From Rubrivivax sp. (GTDB lineage: Bacteria > Pseudomonadota > Gammaproteobacteria > Burkholderiales > Burkholderiaceae_C): a DNA stretch of 64,000 bases. Where the stretch lies: positions 62,001-126,000 of the forward strand of contig JADJHR010000003.1 of NCBI GenBank assembly GCA_016707445.1, read 5' to 3'. Both the position numbers and the translations under genes were made by a program. Every line of letters starts with the position of its first letter. The stretch's first letter is position 1. Positions 27,919-37,016 of this stretch are shown in pieces. The notes under the pieces were generated by a model that worked only from the letters and a program-made list of their open reading frames with translations, had not been told where the DNA came from and searched no databases.

Positions 27919-29032
27919 GGTGTTCGTCGTGGCGCTTGGCTTGCCTGTCGTGATCGAGGTGAGGGAGGTGAGGGAGGTCGAGCACGAGGACGGCAGACGG
28001 CGCCGCTGTCACCTGCAGGCTGGCATCTGCGCCATGCAGGCTGGCCAGGCGCTCGCGCAACAAGGCCAGCGCGGTGGAGTCGACCGCAGCCGCCGGGGGC
28101 ACCTGGGCCTGCTGCCCGTCATCGGCGCCAAACGTCAGGCGCAGTCGATCACCGTCGATGGCCGCAGTGACCGCACATGGCTGCGTCGGGCCGAGTGCAG
28201 CCTGCAGCAGGCGCAACAGGGGCAGCACCAGCATCGGCGCGATCGGCGACCGGGCCGTGTCGGCGGCCATCACCAGGCGAGGCGGCACACCGCCGCTCAC
28301 GCGGGCATGCGAGCGCAGCAGCGCAAACTCGCGCTGCACGTCGCTCATCGCGACGCTGCGGCCGGGCAGCAGCGCGCGCAGCAGGGCGATCAGATCGGCC
28401 AGCAATGCATCGGCCGCTGCAGGATCGCCGGGCACCTGGTCCAGCACCCGGTGCAGGGTGTCGAACAGCAGCTGGGGCTCGACACGCGCCTGCAGGGCCT
28501 GCAGGCGTTGCACCTGCAGCTGCTGCATCTGGCGTGCGCGTTCCGTTTCCATTCGCTGCAGCCGCGTCAGCGACAGCCGGGCCCGGCGCCCCTGCACGTA
28601 GGCCGCCGCGCCCAGTCCGTACAGCGTGGCGATCGCCAGCGCCACCCAGGCGCTGCGTGTCTGGGTGGCGGGCCTGCCATCCCACACGCTCAGCTGCAGC
28701 ATCGCACCGAGCCAACTACCGCCGACGGCCACCGCCACCACCGCCAGGCCATAGGCCCAGGCGGCGGGCGCGCCGCGGTCTGCAGCACGATCGGCCAGAC
28801 GCATGGCCAGCACGAAGGGCAGGCCGAGCATCAGCACATTGAACAGCAGCGCGCTGCCATACTGCTTGTTGGCCGTCGGGGCCGGCCACAGCAGCAGGCC
28901 ACCGCCAGGACCGAGCGCGATGTTGAACAGCCCGAGGGCGATGCCGATGGCGGTGTGGCGCCAGGTCCAGCCGCGCAGAACCTCGGCCAGGTCGGCCACG
29001 AGGGGCCGGTGCGCAGTGGCCATGGCGCTCAT
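27896..29032 (-). CDS. LytS-like sensor protein lacking the phospho-acceptor His
   Basis: A 378-residue membrane protein. About four helices (20-145) are followed by a coiled linker and a LytS/YehU-type His_kinase region. The family motif EPHFLFNTL is replaced by VEPQLLFDTLHRV, so the His is Gln187. The ATP-binding N-box (normally ENALKH) is also lost (LPLLRLLQAALGP). It should be catalytically inactive. It overlaps both neighbours (4 bases with the intact kinase, 23 with the regulator), so it is co-translated with them. It may form heterodimers with the intact kinase, act as a decoy, or be a decaying paralogue. The C-terminus is His/Asp-rich. Confidence 0.82.
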   Translation of the reverse strand: MSAMATAHRPLVADLAEVLRGWTWRHTAIGIALGLFNIALGPGGGLLLWPAPTANKQYGSALLFNVLMLGLPFVLAMRLADRAADRGAPAAWAYGLAVVAVAVGGSWLGAMLQLSVWDGRPATQTRSAWVALAIATLYGLGAAAYVQGRRARLSLTRLQRMETERARQMQQLQVQRLQALQARVEPQLLFDTLHRVLDQVPGDPAAADALLADLIALLRALLPGRSVAMSDVQREFALLRSHARVSGGVPPRLVMAADTARSPIAPMLVLPLLRLLQAALGPTQPCAVTAAIDGDRLRLTFGADDGQQAQVPPAAAVDSTALALLRERLASLHGADASLQVTAAPSAVLVLDLPHLPHLDHDRQAKRHDEHHDPRPDR

Positions 29033-30156
29033 CCCGGCACCGTCGGCAAGGTGATCGTGGCCCGCACGCCGCGTGGCTCATTGACCTGCAGGGACAGCGC
29101 AGCGGCGGCGCCATGCAGCGCGCGCAGCCGGGCGCGAATGTTGGCCAGCCCCGTGCCGTGGCCGCTGGCGTCGCCCATGCCGCGGCCGGTGTCGCCCACG
29201 GTCAGGGTCAATACAGCGCCCGACCGGCTGGCGCCGACCTGGATGCAGCCGCCCTCGGGCAGCGGCTGAAGGCCATGCTTGAGCGCGTTCTCGACCAGCG
29301 TCAACAGCAGCATCGGCGGCACGGGCAGCTGGGCCAGGGTTTCCGGCATCACGATGTCGTAACGCAGCCGTGGGCCCATGCGAACACCGTGCACGTCCAG
29401 GAAAGCGCGCACCAGTTCGATCTCCTGGCCCAGGGTCGATTCGGTCTCGCGCAGGCGCGGCAGCGCTTCCTGCAGGTAACGCAACAGATCGGCCAGCATC
29501 GACGCGGCAGCCGCGGCGTCGGTGCGGACCAGGCGCCTCACGTTGGCCAGCGAATTGAACAGGAAGTGCGGCTCGATCTGCGCTTGCAACAGCTGCGCGC
29601 GGCCAGCGGCCAGGTCGCGCGCCAGGCTCATCTGGCGCAGGCCGGCCTCATGCAAGGCCTCGGCCGCCCGCCGGCTGCGCGACGCGAACTCGTACAGGCC
29701 GACCATCGGCAGCGCAAACTGCAGCTGGCGGACGACCATCACGGGCACCTGGCGCTGCGGAAAGCCGGCAGAACCGCAATATCTGGAGTAACGCAGCTCG
29801 AAGCCGAGCCAGCGCCCGATGTCGCAGAAGGACTGCACAAACACGATCCAGCCCGCCGCGGTGGCAACCAGCACCAGCGCGGCCAAGGCCAGCCAACGTG
29901 AGATGCCACCCGTCGGCAGCAGCCGGTGCCCGAGCACCACCACCAGCATCATCACGGCCAGGCACATGAAACGCAGCATCCCGACGCCGGGGAAGATGCG
30001 CCAGACCTGCTGCGGCGCTGCCTGGGCGCCCGTCGAAAGCAGCGAGCCGAGCACCCACAGCATGGCATCGGCGGCGGCCACGGCCAGGCAGATCAACACG
30101 CCCCAGCCGACCCATGCGAGGGTCGTGGGCCGATGAGGGATCCCTGCAGCATCCAC
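29029..30156 (-). CDS. LytS-type sensor histidine kinase
   Basis: A 375-residue kinase with about four membrane helices in the first 155 residues (GWGVLICLAVAAADAMLWVL and others). It has the canonical phospho-acceptor motif QIEPHFLFNSL (His197), N-box TLVENALKHGL and G-box DTGRGMGDASGHGTGLANI. It should phosphorylate the LytTR regulator of the same operon. I chose GTG at 30156, which has an AAGGAG 7 bases upstream and gives a short N-terminus before the first helix. The longer frame upstream has atypical composition. Confidence 0.88.
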   Translation of the reverse strand: MDAAGIPHRPTTLAWVGWGVLICLAVAAADAMLWVLGSLLSTGAQAAPQQVWRIFPGVGMLRFMCLAVMMLVVVLGHRLLPTGGISRWLALAALVLVATAAGWIVFVQSFCDIGRWLGFELRYSRYCGSAGFPQRQVPVMVVRQLQFALPMVGLYEFASRSRRAAEALHEAGLRQMSLARDLAAGRAQLLQAQIEPHFLFNSLANVRRLVRTDAAAAASMLADLLRYLQEALPRLRETESTLGQEIELVRAFLDVHGVRMGPRLRYDIVMPETLAQLPVPPMLLLTLVENALKHGLQPLPEGGCIQVGASRSGAVLTLTVGDTGRGMGDASGHGTGLANIRARLRALHGAAAALSLQVNEPRGVRATITLPTVPG

Positions 30157-30245
30157 GCGTCGACTCCTTGTGGGAGCAGCCCCGCGCGCATCATCGTCGC
30201 CCACGGTCGGCCTTGGCAAGCCAGGGCTGGCCGCGACCCCCACGG

Positions 30246-30671
30246 TCACGGCTTGACCAGCTGGGCCAGGCGCTGCGGGCCTTGCGCCGCGGGATGCAGA
30301 TCGAAGCGGATCGCGAAGACGAAACGATCGCCTGCGCTGCCGGGCTTGCACGACAAACCGGTCAGCGCGCGCCGGATCGGCTGGCGGTACTCTTGTGGGC
30401 CGCCGCTCGACACGACACGCCACACCTGGTCGTCCTGCAACCGGAATTCGACCCGCACCGTGCCCTCCTTGCCCAGCATCTTGATGGCCGGGGTCAGCTC
30501 ACGGTTCAAGGTGTCGGCGATGTCGGGGCAGGCGGCCTGCACGTCCACCCGTGGCGTCGGTGCCGGTCGACGTGCGGTGATCTCCGCCTGCTGCGGGTCG
30601 GCTGCGGCAGACCCACCGGCCACCAGCGTCAGAGCGGCGAAGGAGACGGCCCATTGCAAACGAAGGTACAT
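30246..30671 (-). CDS. Secreted protein with TonB-C-like domain
   Basis: A 141-residue exported protein (signal LQWAVSFAALTLVAGGSAAA). Residues about 60-125 (GTVRVEFRLQDDQVWRVVSS, YRQPIRRALTGLSCKPG) resemble the C-terminal domain of TonB-type or energy-transducer proteins, without the N-terminal anchor or Pro-rich spacer. The two conserved-looking Cys (ACPDIA and LSCKPG) may form a disulfide. It lies 89 bases upstream of the kinase operon, on the same strand. Function unknown. Confidence 0.72.
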   Translation of the reverse strand: MYLRLQWAVSFAALTLVAGGSAAADPQQAEITARRPAPTPRVDVQAACPDIADTLNRELTPAIKMLGKEGTVRVEFRLQDDQVWRVVSSGGPQEYRQPIRRALTGLSCKPGSAGDRFVFAIRFDLHPAAQGPQRLAQLVKP

Positions 30672-30876
30672 GTCGAACTCCCGTCGGGTTGCCCGGCCAC
30701 TGCGTGCGCCTGGAGATCGGCGCCCATCTCGGGCTGGTGTGAAGGCAGCGTAGGAGTTCGGCCGGCACGCTGCCATCGAAACCCGATCAGGGCGGGTTTC
30801 GGGTCGACGAAAGCGGGCCTGTGCCCGACGAATCAGTGGGCTCGGCGTCCGCGTGCAGCCCGCGCGCGCAGCGAAC

Positions 30877-31269
30877 TCAGCCGCCGTCAGGTTTGCCCTG
30901 CCACAGCATCTCGTATCCGAACTCTTGCGTTTCAGTGCACATCGTCGCCAGCGCCTCGAACTTCGAGGTGAAGATCTTGTCCGCGTGCGATCTTTCGTGT
31001 TCTTCGAAAGAGCGCCAGTAGGTGACGATCGCGTAGTGCTCGTCGCCGGCAGCCGTGGGCCCGAGCGAGCCACCGTCGGACACGAAGCCCGTGAACTTGA
31101 AGACCTGGCCGGCGATGAAGCCGCCCTTGTCGCCGCCGTAGGTTTCCTTGACGACATTGCACATCTCGGCCACGGCAAGCTCGACATCGTCGAAGCTGAC
31201 CCCCGGTTTCAACTTGACCGTGTTGAACAGCATCTTGGCGCCGAACGGCAGCGTGATCGGTGCGTACAT
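30877..31269 (-). CDS. Antibiotic biosynthesis monooxygenase-like (dimeric alpha-beta barrel) protein
   Basis: A 130-residue protein. The pattern of a beta strand with LFNTVKLKPGVSFDDVELAV, then a helix and AIVTYWRSFEEHERSHADKI fits the small dimeric alpha-beta barrel fold shared by ABM and related stress-response domains. The E-x-x-x-x-H motif region (FEEHERSH) is typical. The substrate is unknown. It is divergent from the sigma factor gene. Confidence 0.72.
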   Translation of the reverse strand: MYAPITLPFGAKMLFNTVKLKPGVSFDDVELAVAEMCNVVKETYGGDKGGFIAGQVFKFTGFVSDGGSLGPTAAGDEHYAIVTYWRSFEEHERSHADKIFTSKFEALATMCTETQEFGYEMLWQGKPDGG

Positions 31270-31501
31270 CGCTTTCCCCTCTGGATGAAAGATGCCGGCG
31301 GCTCTTGCCGCCGGCAGTGCCGCGCTTGTCTGAACGCCACGGTACCGGGAACGAGTATTGACCGTTCAGGTATCCGGTGGCGCGAGCGTGGGCTTGAGCA
31401 CGCGAAACGCTTGGTGCTGCACGCGGACCTTGTCGACCGACAGCTTGTCACGGGCGCAGCGTGGCTGCGCCATTGCGCATACCATCCGCCGCCACCGCGC
31501 C

Positions 31502-32122
31502 ATGAAAACACCCACCGACACCTGGTCCGACCGCAGCGAATCGCTGGCCCTGGCACTGGCACGCGTGGGGCTGGGCGAGCGCGCCGCGCTGGAAACGCTC
31601 TACAAGGCCACATCTGCGCATCTCTTTGGTGTCATCCTGCGTATCAATCCCGACCGCGGTCAAGCGGAGGATCTCTTGCAGGACATTTTCGTCAACATCT
31701 GGCGCGCCGCATCGGGCTACGACGCAGCGCGCGCCCAACCCATGACCTGGCTGACCAGCATCGCTCGCAACCGTGCCATCGACAGCCTGCGCCGCCGCAA
31801 GACCGAGGTGGCCACCGTCAGCACGCATGCGGTTGACGACGATGGCGACGAGCACGACCTGCTGGCCGCCCAGCCTGCGGCCGATGGCGGGCCACTCGAC
31901 CTGCTGCTGCAGGCCGCCGCGGCGCGCCAGGTGACCCATTGCGTGGGCGAACTTTCGTCGGAACAGCAGCAGTGCGTGGCCCTGGCCTACTACCAGGGCT
32001 ATTCGCACACTGAAGTGGCGCAACACCTGACGCAACCGCTGGGCACGGTGAAAAGCTGGGTGCGTCGCGCCCTGTTGGCGCTGAAGGATTGCCTGCAGCG
32101 CGCAGACGGTACACCGGCCTGA
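31502..32122 (+). CDS. ECF-type sigma-70 factor (SigK-like)
   Basis: A 206-residue sigma factor. Region 2 has QAEDLLQDIFVNIWRAASGY and PMTWLTSIARNRAIDSLRRR. Region 4 has LAYYQGYSHTEVAQHLTQPL and GTVKSWVRRALLALKD. It is followed 80 bases on by its likely anti-sigma factor, then a DUF4331 gene, the common order in Burkholderiales. The start ATG 31502 gives the usual short N-terminus. The inducing signal is unknown. Confidence 0.92.
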   Translation: MKTPTDTWSDRSESLALALARVGLGERAALETLYKATSAHLFGVILRINPDRGQAEDLLQDIFVNIWRAASGYDAARAQPMTWLTSIARNRAIDSLRRRKTEVATVSTHAVDDDGDEHDLLAAQPAADGGPLDLLLQAAAARQVTHCVGELSSEQQQCVALAYYQGYSHTEVAQHLTQPLGTVKSWVRRALLALKDCLQRADGTPA

Positions 32123-32202
32123 CATGAAGCTCGCACGCTCACATCGTTTGCTGCCCCCCGAGAAGGCGCTCAGACCCTTCGGAAAGGCCGGGCGGTACTG
32201 AT

Positions 32203-32889
32203 ATGGACTACAGCCGTCCCGAACGGGCCGAACGCCTGGCCGCCGAGTACGTGCTGGGTACGCTGCGTGGCCCGGCGCGGCGCCGCTTCGAGACCCTGCT
32301 GCCAGCGCACCCGGCGCTGCGCCAGGCAGTGGCGCAGTGGCAGCAGGCCCTGGTGCCGCTGGCCACCAGCGTGGTGCCGGTGGCGCCGCCGCTGCAGGTC
32401 TGGCAGGGCGTGCAGACGCGGCTGTTCGGTGCTGCGGCGGCGGCGCCTTCGTTGTGGCAGCGGCTGGCGCTGTGGCGCGGGCTCAGCGGCTTTGCCACCG
32501 CCGCGGCGGTGGCGATGTTCCTCGTCGCCAGCCAGACCCCGGCGCCCCAGGCGCCGGTGGTCGTGGTGCTGGCCGCCAACCCGCAGGCGGCGCTGGCCCT
32601 GAACGCCAGCTTCGTGGCCAGCATCAGCGGCGATGGTCGCGCTCTGGTGCTCAAGCCGCTGAACGACTTGTCGCTGGAGGCCGGCCGCGCACTCGAATTG
32701 TGGGCGGTGCCGGCACAAGGCGCGCCGCGCTCGCTGGGCCTGGTGCAGGGCGCGGCCGCCACCACGCTGGTGCGCGCACAACTGCTGCGCGACACCGCGG
32801 CCTTCGCGGTAAGTGTTGAGCCCCAGGGCGGCTCGCCCACCGGCGCGCCGACGGGCCCCATCGTCTCGGTCGGCAAGCTGCAGATCTGA
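32203..32889 (+). CDS. RskA-like anti-sigma factor
   Basis: A 228-residue membrane protein. The cytosolic N-terminal part has AAEYVLGTLRGPARRRFETL, one membrane helix lies near residues 95-110 (FATAAAVAMFLVAS), and the rest is a periplasmic domain (RskA type, ALELWAVPAQGAPRSLGLV). The zinc motif HxxxCxxC of other anti-sigma factors is absent, as is common in this family. It should hold the upstream sigma factor at the membrane until released. Confidence 0.9.
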   Translation: MDYSRPERAERLAAEYVLGTLRGPARRRFETLLPAHPALRQAVAQWQQALVPLATSVVPVAPPLQVWQGVQTRLFGAAAAAPSLWQRLALWRGLSGFATAAAVAMFLVASQTPAPQAPVVVVLAANPQAALALNASFVASISGDGRALVLKPLNDLSLEAGRALELWAVPAQGAPRSLGLVQGAAATTLVRAQLLRDTAAFAVSVEPQGGSPTGAPTGPIVSVGKLQI

Positions 32890-33077
32890 GCCGGCAGCGC
32901 GGCAGGCCGAAATCCAGACCCGGATTTCAACTGTCGATGGGCCCACGGCGACACGGCGCCGTTTTCCTTGCATCCGGTTCACGCTGGTCTGCGTAAGTGG
33001 GGTCTGGGGCCGCGCCGCGGCTTCCAAGTCCGGCGCAGCACCTGCGCCGCATCGAACCGCACCGAGGAGAAGACCCC

Positions 33078-34619
33078 GTGAAACAAGCCAAGCCCTACAG
33101 CGGCGCACTGGCCGCCGTGCCGATCGCCCTGGCGCTGCTGGCCGGTGGCGCCAGCGCCTCCAGCCATCGTGAAGCGCCCTTCATCACCACCGTGCCCAAG
33201 GTCGACGCGACCGATTTCTACATGTTCCGCAGCTATGAAAGCGGCCGCGGCGACTACGTGACGCTGATCGCCAACTACCAGCCGCTGCAGGACGCCTACG
33301 GCGGCCCGAACTACTTCGCGATGGACCCGAACGCGCTGTACGAGATCCACATCGACAACGATGGCGACGCGCGCGAGAACATCAGCCTCCAGTTCCGCTT
33401 CCAGAACGCGCTGGCCAACAACGGCGCCGGCGTGAACCTGAACATCGGCGGCAAGTCGGTCAACATCCCGCTCATCCAGGCCGGTGCGGTGGCCAATGTG
33501 AAGGACGCCAACCTGCAGCTGGGCGAAAGCTACACCGTGCAGGTGGTGCGCGGCGACCGCCGTGCCGGCACCGTGCAGTCAGTCAGCAATGCGGCCAACG
33601 GCAGCACGCGCTTCGACAAGCCGGTTGACAACATCGGCAGCAAGACCATCGCCGACTACGCCACTTACGCCGCGCGCCACCTCTACACCGTGAACATCCC
33701 GGGCTGCAGCATGCCGGCGCGGCTGTTCGTGGGCCAGCGGCAGGACCCGTTCGCGGTCAACCTGGGCACCATCTTCGACCTTGTCAACGCACCCGTCGGC
33801 GTCATCACCGACCCGACGCTGATCGGCGCGCTGCCGAACACCATCGGCGACAAGAACGTCACCACGCTGGCCATCGAGATGCACAAGAGCTGCCTGACCG
33901 GCGGCGACGACGTCATCGGCGGCTGGACCAGCGCCAGCCTGCGCCAGGCACGGCTGCTGAACGGCAAGACCGGGTCCGGCCACCAGGCCAGCGAAAAGGC
34001 CGGCGGCGCGTGGGTGCAGGTCTCGCGCCTGGGCATGCCCCTGGTCAACGAGGTCGTCATCGGGCTGAAGGACAAGGACCGCTTCAACGGCTCCAAGCCC
34101 TCGGGCGACGCCCAGTTCGCCGACTACGTGACCAACCCGACGCTGCCCGCACTGATGGAGATTGCGCTGGCGTTGCCGAACGCGGCGCCGACCAACTTCC
34201 CGCGCACCGACCTGGTGACGACCTTCCTTACCGGCATCAAGGGTGTGAACCAGCCCAAGGTGGTGACGCCCTCGGAGATGCTGCGCCTGAACACCGCCAT
34301 CGCGCCCTTGCCCTTTGCGCAGCAGAACCGGCTGGGCATCGTGGGCAACCTGTTGGCCCGCGGCAACGACAACGCCGGTTACCCGAACGGACGGCGGCCC
34401 AAGGACGACGTGGTCGACATCTCGCTGGTGGCGGTGATGGGTGGCCTGTGCCTGGCCAACGGCGACAACGACGCGCTGGCCCTGGGCGCAGCCTGCAAGC
34501 CATCGGCGGTGCCGCTGGGCGCCACGGCGTTCAAGCTGCACGACGCGGTGGACCAGGCCGTGGTGCCGCTGCTGCCGGGCTTCCCCTACCTGAACACGCC
34601 CCTGCCGGGCAGCAAGTGA
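33078..34619 (+). CDS. DUF4331 domain exported protein
   Basis: A 513-residue protein with signal peptide AVPIALALLAGGASASSHRE. The mature start ASSHREAPFITTVPKVDATD and FYMFRSYESGRGDYVTLIAN is the DUF4331 hallmark. Function is not established. Members are secreted, beta-rich, and often encoded behind an ECF sigma/anti-sigma pair. The start is GTG 33078 with GAGGAGA upstream. It is probably in the sigma factor regulon and followed by a lipoprotein and TPR gene. Confidence 0.9.
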   Translation: MKQAKPYSGALAAVPIALALLAGGASASSHREAPFITTVPKVDATDFYMFRSYESGRGDYVTLIANYQPLQDAYGGPNYFAMDPNALYEIHIDNDGDARENISLQFRFQNALANNGAGVNLNIGGKSVNIPLIQAGAVANVKDANLQLGESYTVQVVRGDRRAGTVQSVSNAANGSTRFDKPVDNIGSKTIADYATYAARHLYTVNIPGCSMPARLFVGQRQDPFAVNLGTIFDLVNAPVGVITDPTLIGALPNTIGDKNVTTLAIEMHKSCLTGGDDVIGGWTSASLRQARLLNGKTGSGHQASEKAGGAWVQVSRLGMPLVNEVVIGLKDKDRFNGSKPSGDAQFADYVTNPTLPALMEIALALPNAAPTNFPRTDLVTTFLTGIKGVNQPKVVTPSEMLRLNTAIAPLPFAQQNRLGIVGNLLARGNDNAGYPNGRRPKDDVVDISLVAVMGGLCLANGDNDALALGAACKPSAVPLGATAFKLHDAVDQAVVPLLPGFPYLNTPLPGSK

Positions 34620-34629
34620 GGGGCACGCC

Positions 34630-34890
34630 ATGACAAAGACAAAGTTTCAAGTGACTTTGATGGCGGCGGCAGTGGCCCTGCTGACCGGCTGTGGGGGTGG
34701 CGGCGGCAACGGTGACACCGTCGAAGCGCCAGCCGGCACGCAAGGCGTGCCGGCCAGCGCGACGGCCTCACCCAAGGCCTTCAGCACCTACGTCGCGTCC
34801 TTGCCTGCGGACGACCGGGCCGAACCTCTGGACCTGGACGGCGTGATGCCGCCGACGTCCGAGACGGCCGAGCCGGAAGAGTCGGTGTGA
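34630..34890 (+). CDS. Small lipoprotein of the DUF4331 cluster
   Basis: An 86-residue lipoprotein. The signal ends in lipobox LLTGC at Cys21, then a Gly-rich stretch and an acidic Pro/Glu tail (MPPTSETAEPEESV). It lies 10 bases after the DUF4331 gene and overlaps the next gene by one base (TGATG), so they are co-translated. Function unknown. Confidence 0.82.
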   Translation: MTKTKFQVTLMAAAVALLTGCGGGGGNGDTVEAPAGTQGVPASATASPKAFSTYVASLPADDRAEPLDLDGVMPPTSETAEPEESV

Positions 34891-35557
34891 TGGCCGGCCG
34901 CAGCTTGGTCCAGCTCTGGCTGGTCTGGGCTGCGGTCGCGCTGGCCGCGCCCTTCACGCCGGCCAGCGACAGCGACGTGGTGCAGCAGTTGCCGATCCGC
35001 TGGAACGCCGCGGCGCGCGCCGAGCGAGCGCAGCTGGCGCGCCACCCGCAACAACTGCCGCTGGCTCTGGCCACCGCTCGGGCAGCGACCACCCGCGCCC
35101 GGGCGACTGGCGATCCGCGCGAACTGGGCCTGGCACAAGCTGCACTGGCGCCGTGGTGGGCGCAGCAGACGCCGCCGGCACCGGTGCGCCTGCTGCGCGC
35201 CACGGTGCTGCAGAGCCAGCATCTTTTCGCAGCGGCCCTGCCCGACCTGCAGGCGCTGGCCGGCGATCCGGCGGCCCGGACGACGCCGACACGCTGCTGC
35301 TGCGCCGCGCCATCGCGCTGCATGCGCTGGGCGACCCGCAGGCCGCGGTCGCTGCAGTCACGCTGCAGGAACGTCTGGACGCCGCCAAGCTGCGTGGTGA
35401 AAACCTTCATGCACGCGAAGAGGCCAGGCTGGCGCTGGACCTGCCGCTGGCCTCAAGCTCGCCGGCAGGTGCATGCATTGCGCCGCGCGCTGCGTGGTCA
35501 ACCCTTGCTTTCCACCGTTCCCGCCGCCACCTCAACCGGCCCGCGCGAAGTCGATGA
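34890..35557 (+). pseudogene. TPR-type periplasmic protein, frameshifted and truncated
   Basis: The ATG overlaps the lipoprotein stop. The first frame has a signal helix (LVQLWLVWAAVALAAPF) and helical repeats (ATARAATTRARATGDPRELG). Near 35275-35283 the frame shifts by one missing base. The second frame continues ADTLLLRRAIALHALGDPQA, AAVTLQERLDAAKLRGENLH and EEARLALDLPLA, then becomes nonsense before a stop at 35557 that overlaps the convergent RNase gene. About 200 residues remain, while I would expect a longer TPR protein here. A 3' deletion joined it to the RNase gene. Confidence 0.7.
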
Positions 35558-36996
35558 ATCCGAGTTCGACGTTGGTCGAGACCAGCTTCACGCGCAGTGG
35601 CTGGCCGACGTCGAGCTCGGCGCCACGGCCGATGAGCATGCCCTCCACGGGGGGCGTGAAGACGCGCACGAAAGTGCCGGACGGTGTGCGGCCGGTGACG
35701 ATGGCGTCGTAGGTCTGGCCGATGTGCGACTGCAGCAGCAGCGCGGCTTCTGACTTTCGCATCCGCCGCTCCACCTTGCGGGCGGCGTCTTCCTGCTGGG
35801 TGCAGTGCAGCGCCAGGGCCTGCAGGTCGGCCGCACCGTATGGCGGCGGGTTGCCCGACAGCACCGACTTGACCATGCGCAGCGTGATCAGGTCAGGGTA
35901 TCGGCGGTTGGGCGCGGTGGAATGGGTGTAGTCGCGCAGCGCCAGGCCGAAGTGACCGATCGGCAGGGTGCCGGGGCGCTCGACCACGTATTCGCTCGCG
36001 CCCATCAGCTTGACGATGACCAGCGACAGATCGGGGAAGCGCAGCGGATCGGCCTTGTGGCGCCGGGCCAGGAACTGCGCCAGCGCGCGCGAGTCCGGAT
36101 CCTGCGGCAGTGATTCGCCGTAGCGCTGCGCCAGTTCGCCGATGCGCAGCCAGCGCTCGGGCGAGCGCACCACGCGGCGCAGCCAGGCACCGCCGGCATC
36201 GGCAAGAAATTGCGCGGTGCAGGTGTTGGTGGCGATCATCAACTCTTCGATCAGCTGGCGGGCGCGGTTCTGCACCTGTTGCTGGATGTCGACCACCTGC
36301 TCGCCTTTGAACAAGGCGCGCGGCTGGAAGGTCTCGAATTGGAGCGAGCCCTGGGCGTGCGCGCAGGCGCTGCGCCACCTCGTCCTGCTTGCGCAACTGC
36401 TCGTCCATGCCGGGCACCGCACGGGCCGGCTGTGGCAACGCGGCGCTGCCGTCGATCCAGGCCGAGACGGCGTCGTAGGCGAGCTTGGCCTTGTTGCGCA
36501 CCAGGGCCCGATAGACGGTGGACTGCACGATCGACGCGTCGCCTGCGACCACCATCTCGCTGACCAGCGCCAGCCGGTCCTGGTCGGGATTGAGCGATGT
36601 GAGGTCGGTGCTCAGCCGCTCGGGCAGCATCGGAAACACCTTGGCCGAGGTGTAGACCGACGTGGTGTTGATCCAGGCATGCTGGTCGATCGCCGAGCCC
36701 TTCTTCACCACCGCGTCCACGTCGGCCCCGGCCACGCGCAGCCTGACCTGACCGTCGGCAAGTGCTTCGCAGGCCGTCAGCTGGTCGAGGTCGAGCGAAT
36801 CGTCGTTGTCGAGCGAACACCAGGGCAGCGAGGTCAGATCGCGGATGTGCGGATCGGTGTCCCGGCCCGGGCCGGTGATCGACGCCAGCTCCTGCAGCAG
36901 GGCCGGCGGAAAAGCCGGTTCCAGGCCGCGTTCGCGCATGGCGTCGGTGGCGATGCGAACCAGGTCGATGCGATAGCGTGCAGTGGGCGTGTTCAT
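35532..36996 (-). pseudogene. RNase II/RNB-family exoribonuclease, frameshifted
   Basis: Two frames form one RNB-domain protein of about 490 residues. The N-terminal half (36996 to about 36366) has the acidic active site SLDNDDSLDLDQLTACEALA and INTTSVYTSAKVFPMLPERL. The C-terminal half (about 36355 to 35532) has GSLQFETFQPRALFKGEQVV, YTHSTAPNRRYPDLITLRMV and a C-terminal S1-like segment. The break is within 36355-36366. Either one extra or two missing bases would restore it. This compact RNB group hydrolyses RNA 3' to 5'. It lies 20 bases after mgtA on the same strand. Confidence 0.85.
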
Positions 36997-37016
36997 GGGG
37001 TTCCCCGAGTCGGTGT

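Noticed and set aside
31340..31380. ECF-type promoter (GGAAC at 31347) ahead of the sigma factor gene
   Set aside because: One GGAAC word without a convincing -10 at proper spacing. Chance is likely in this GC-rich sequence.
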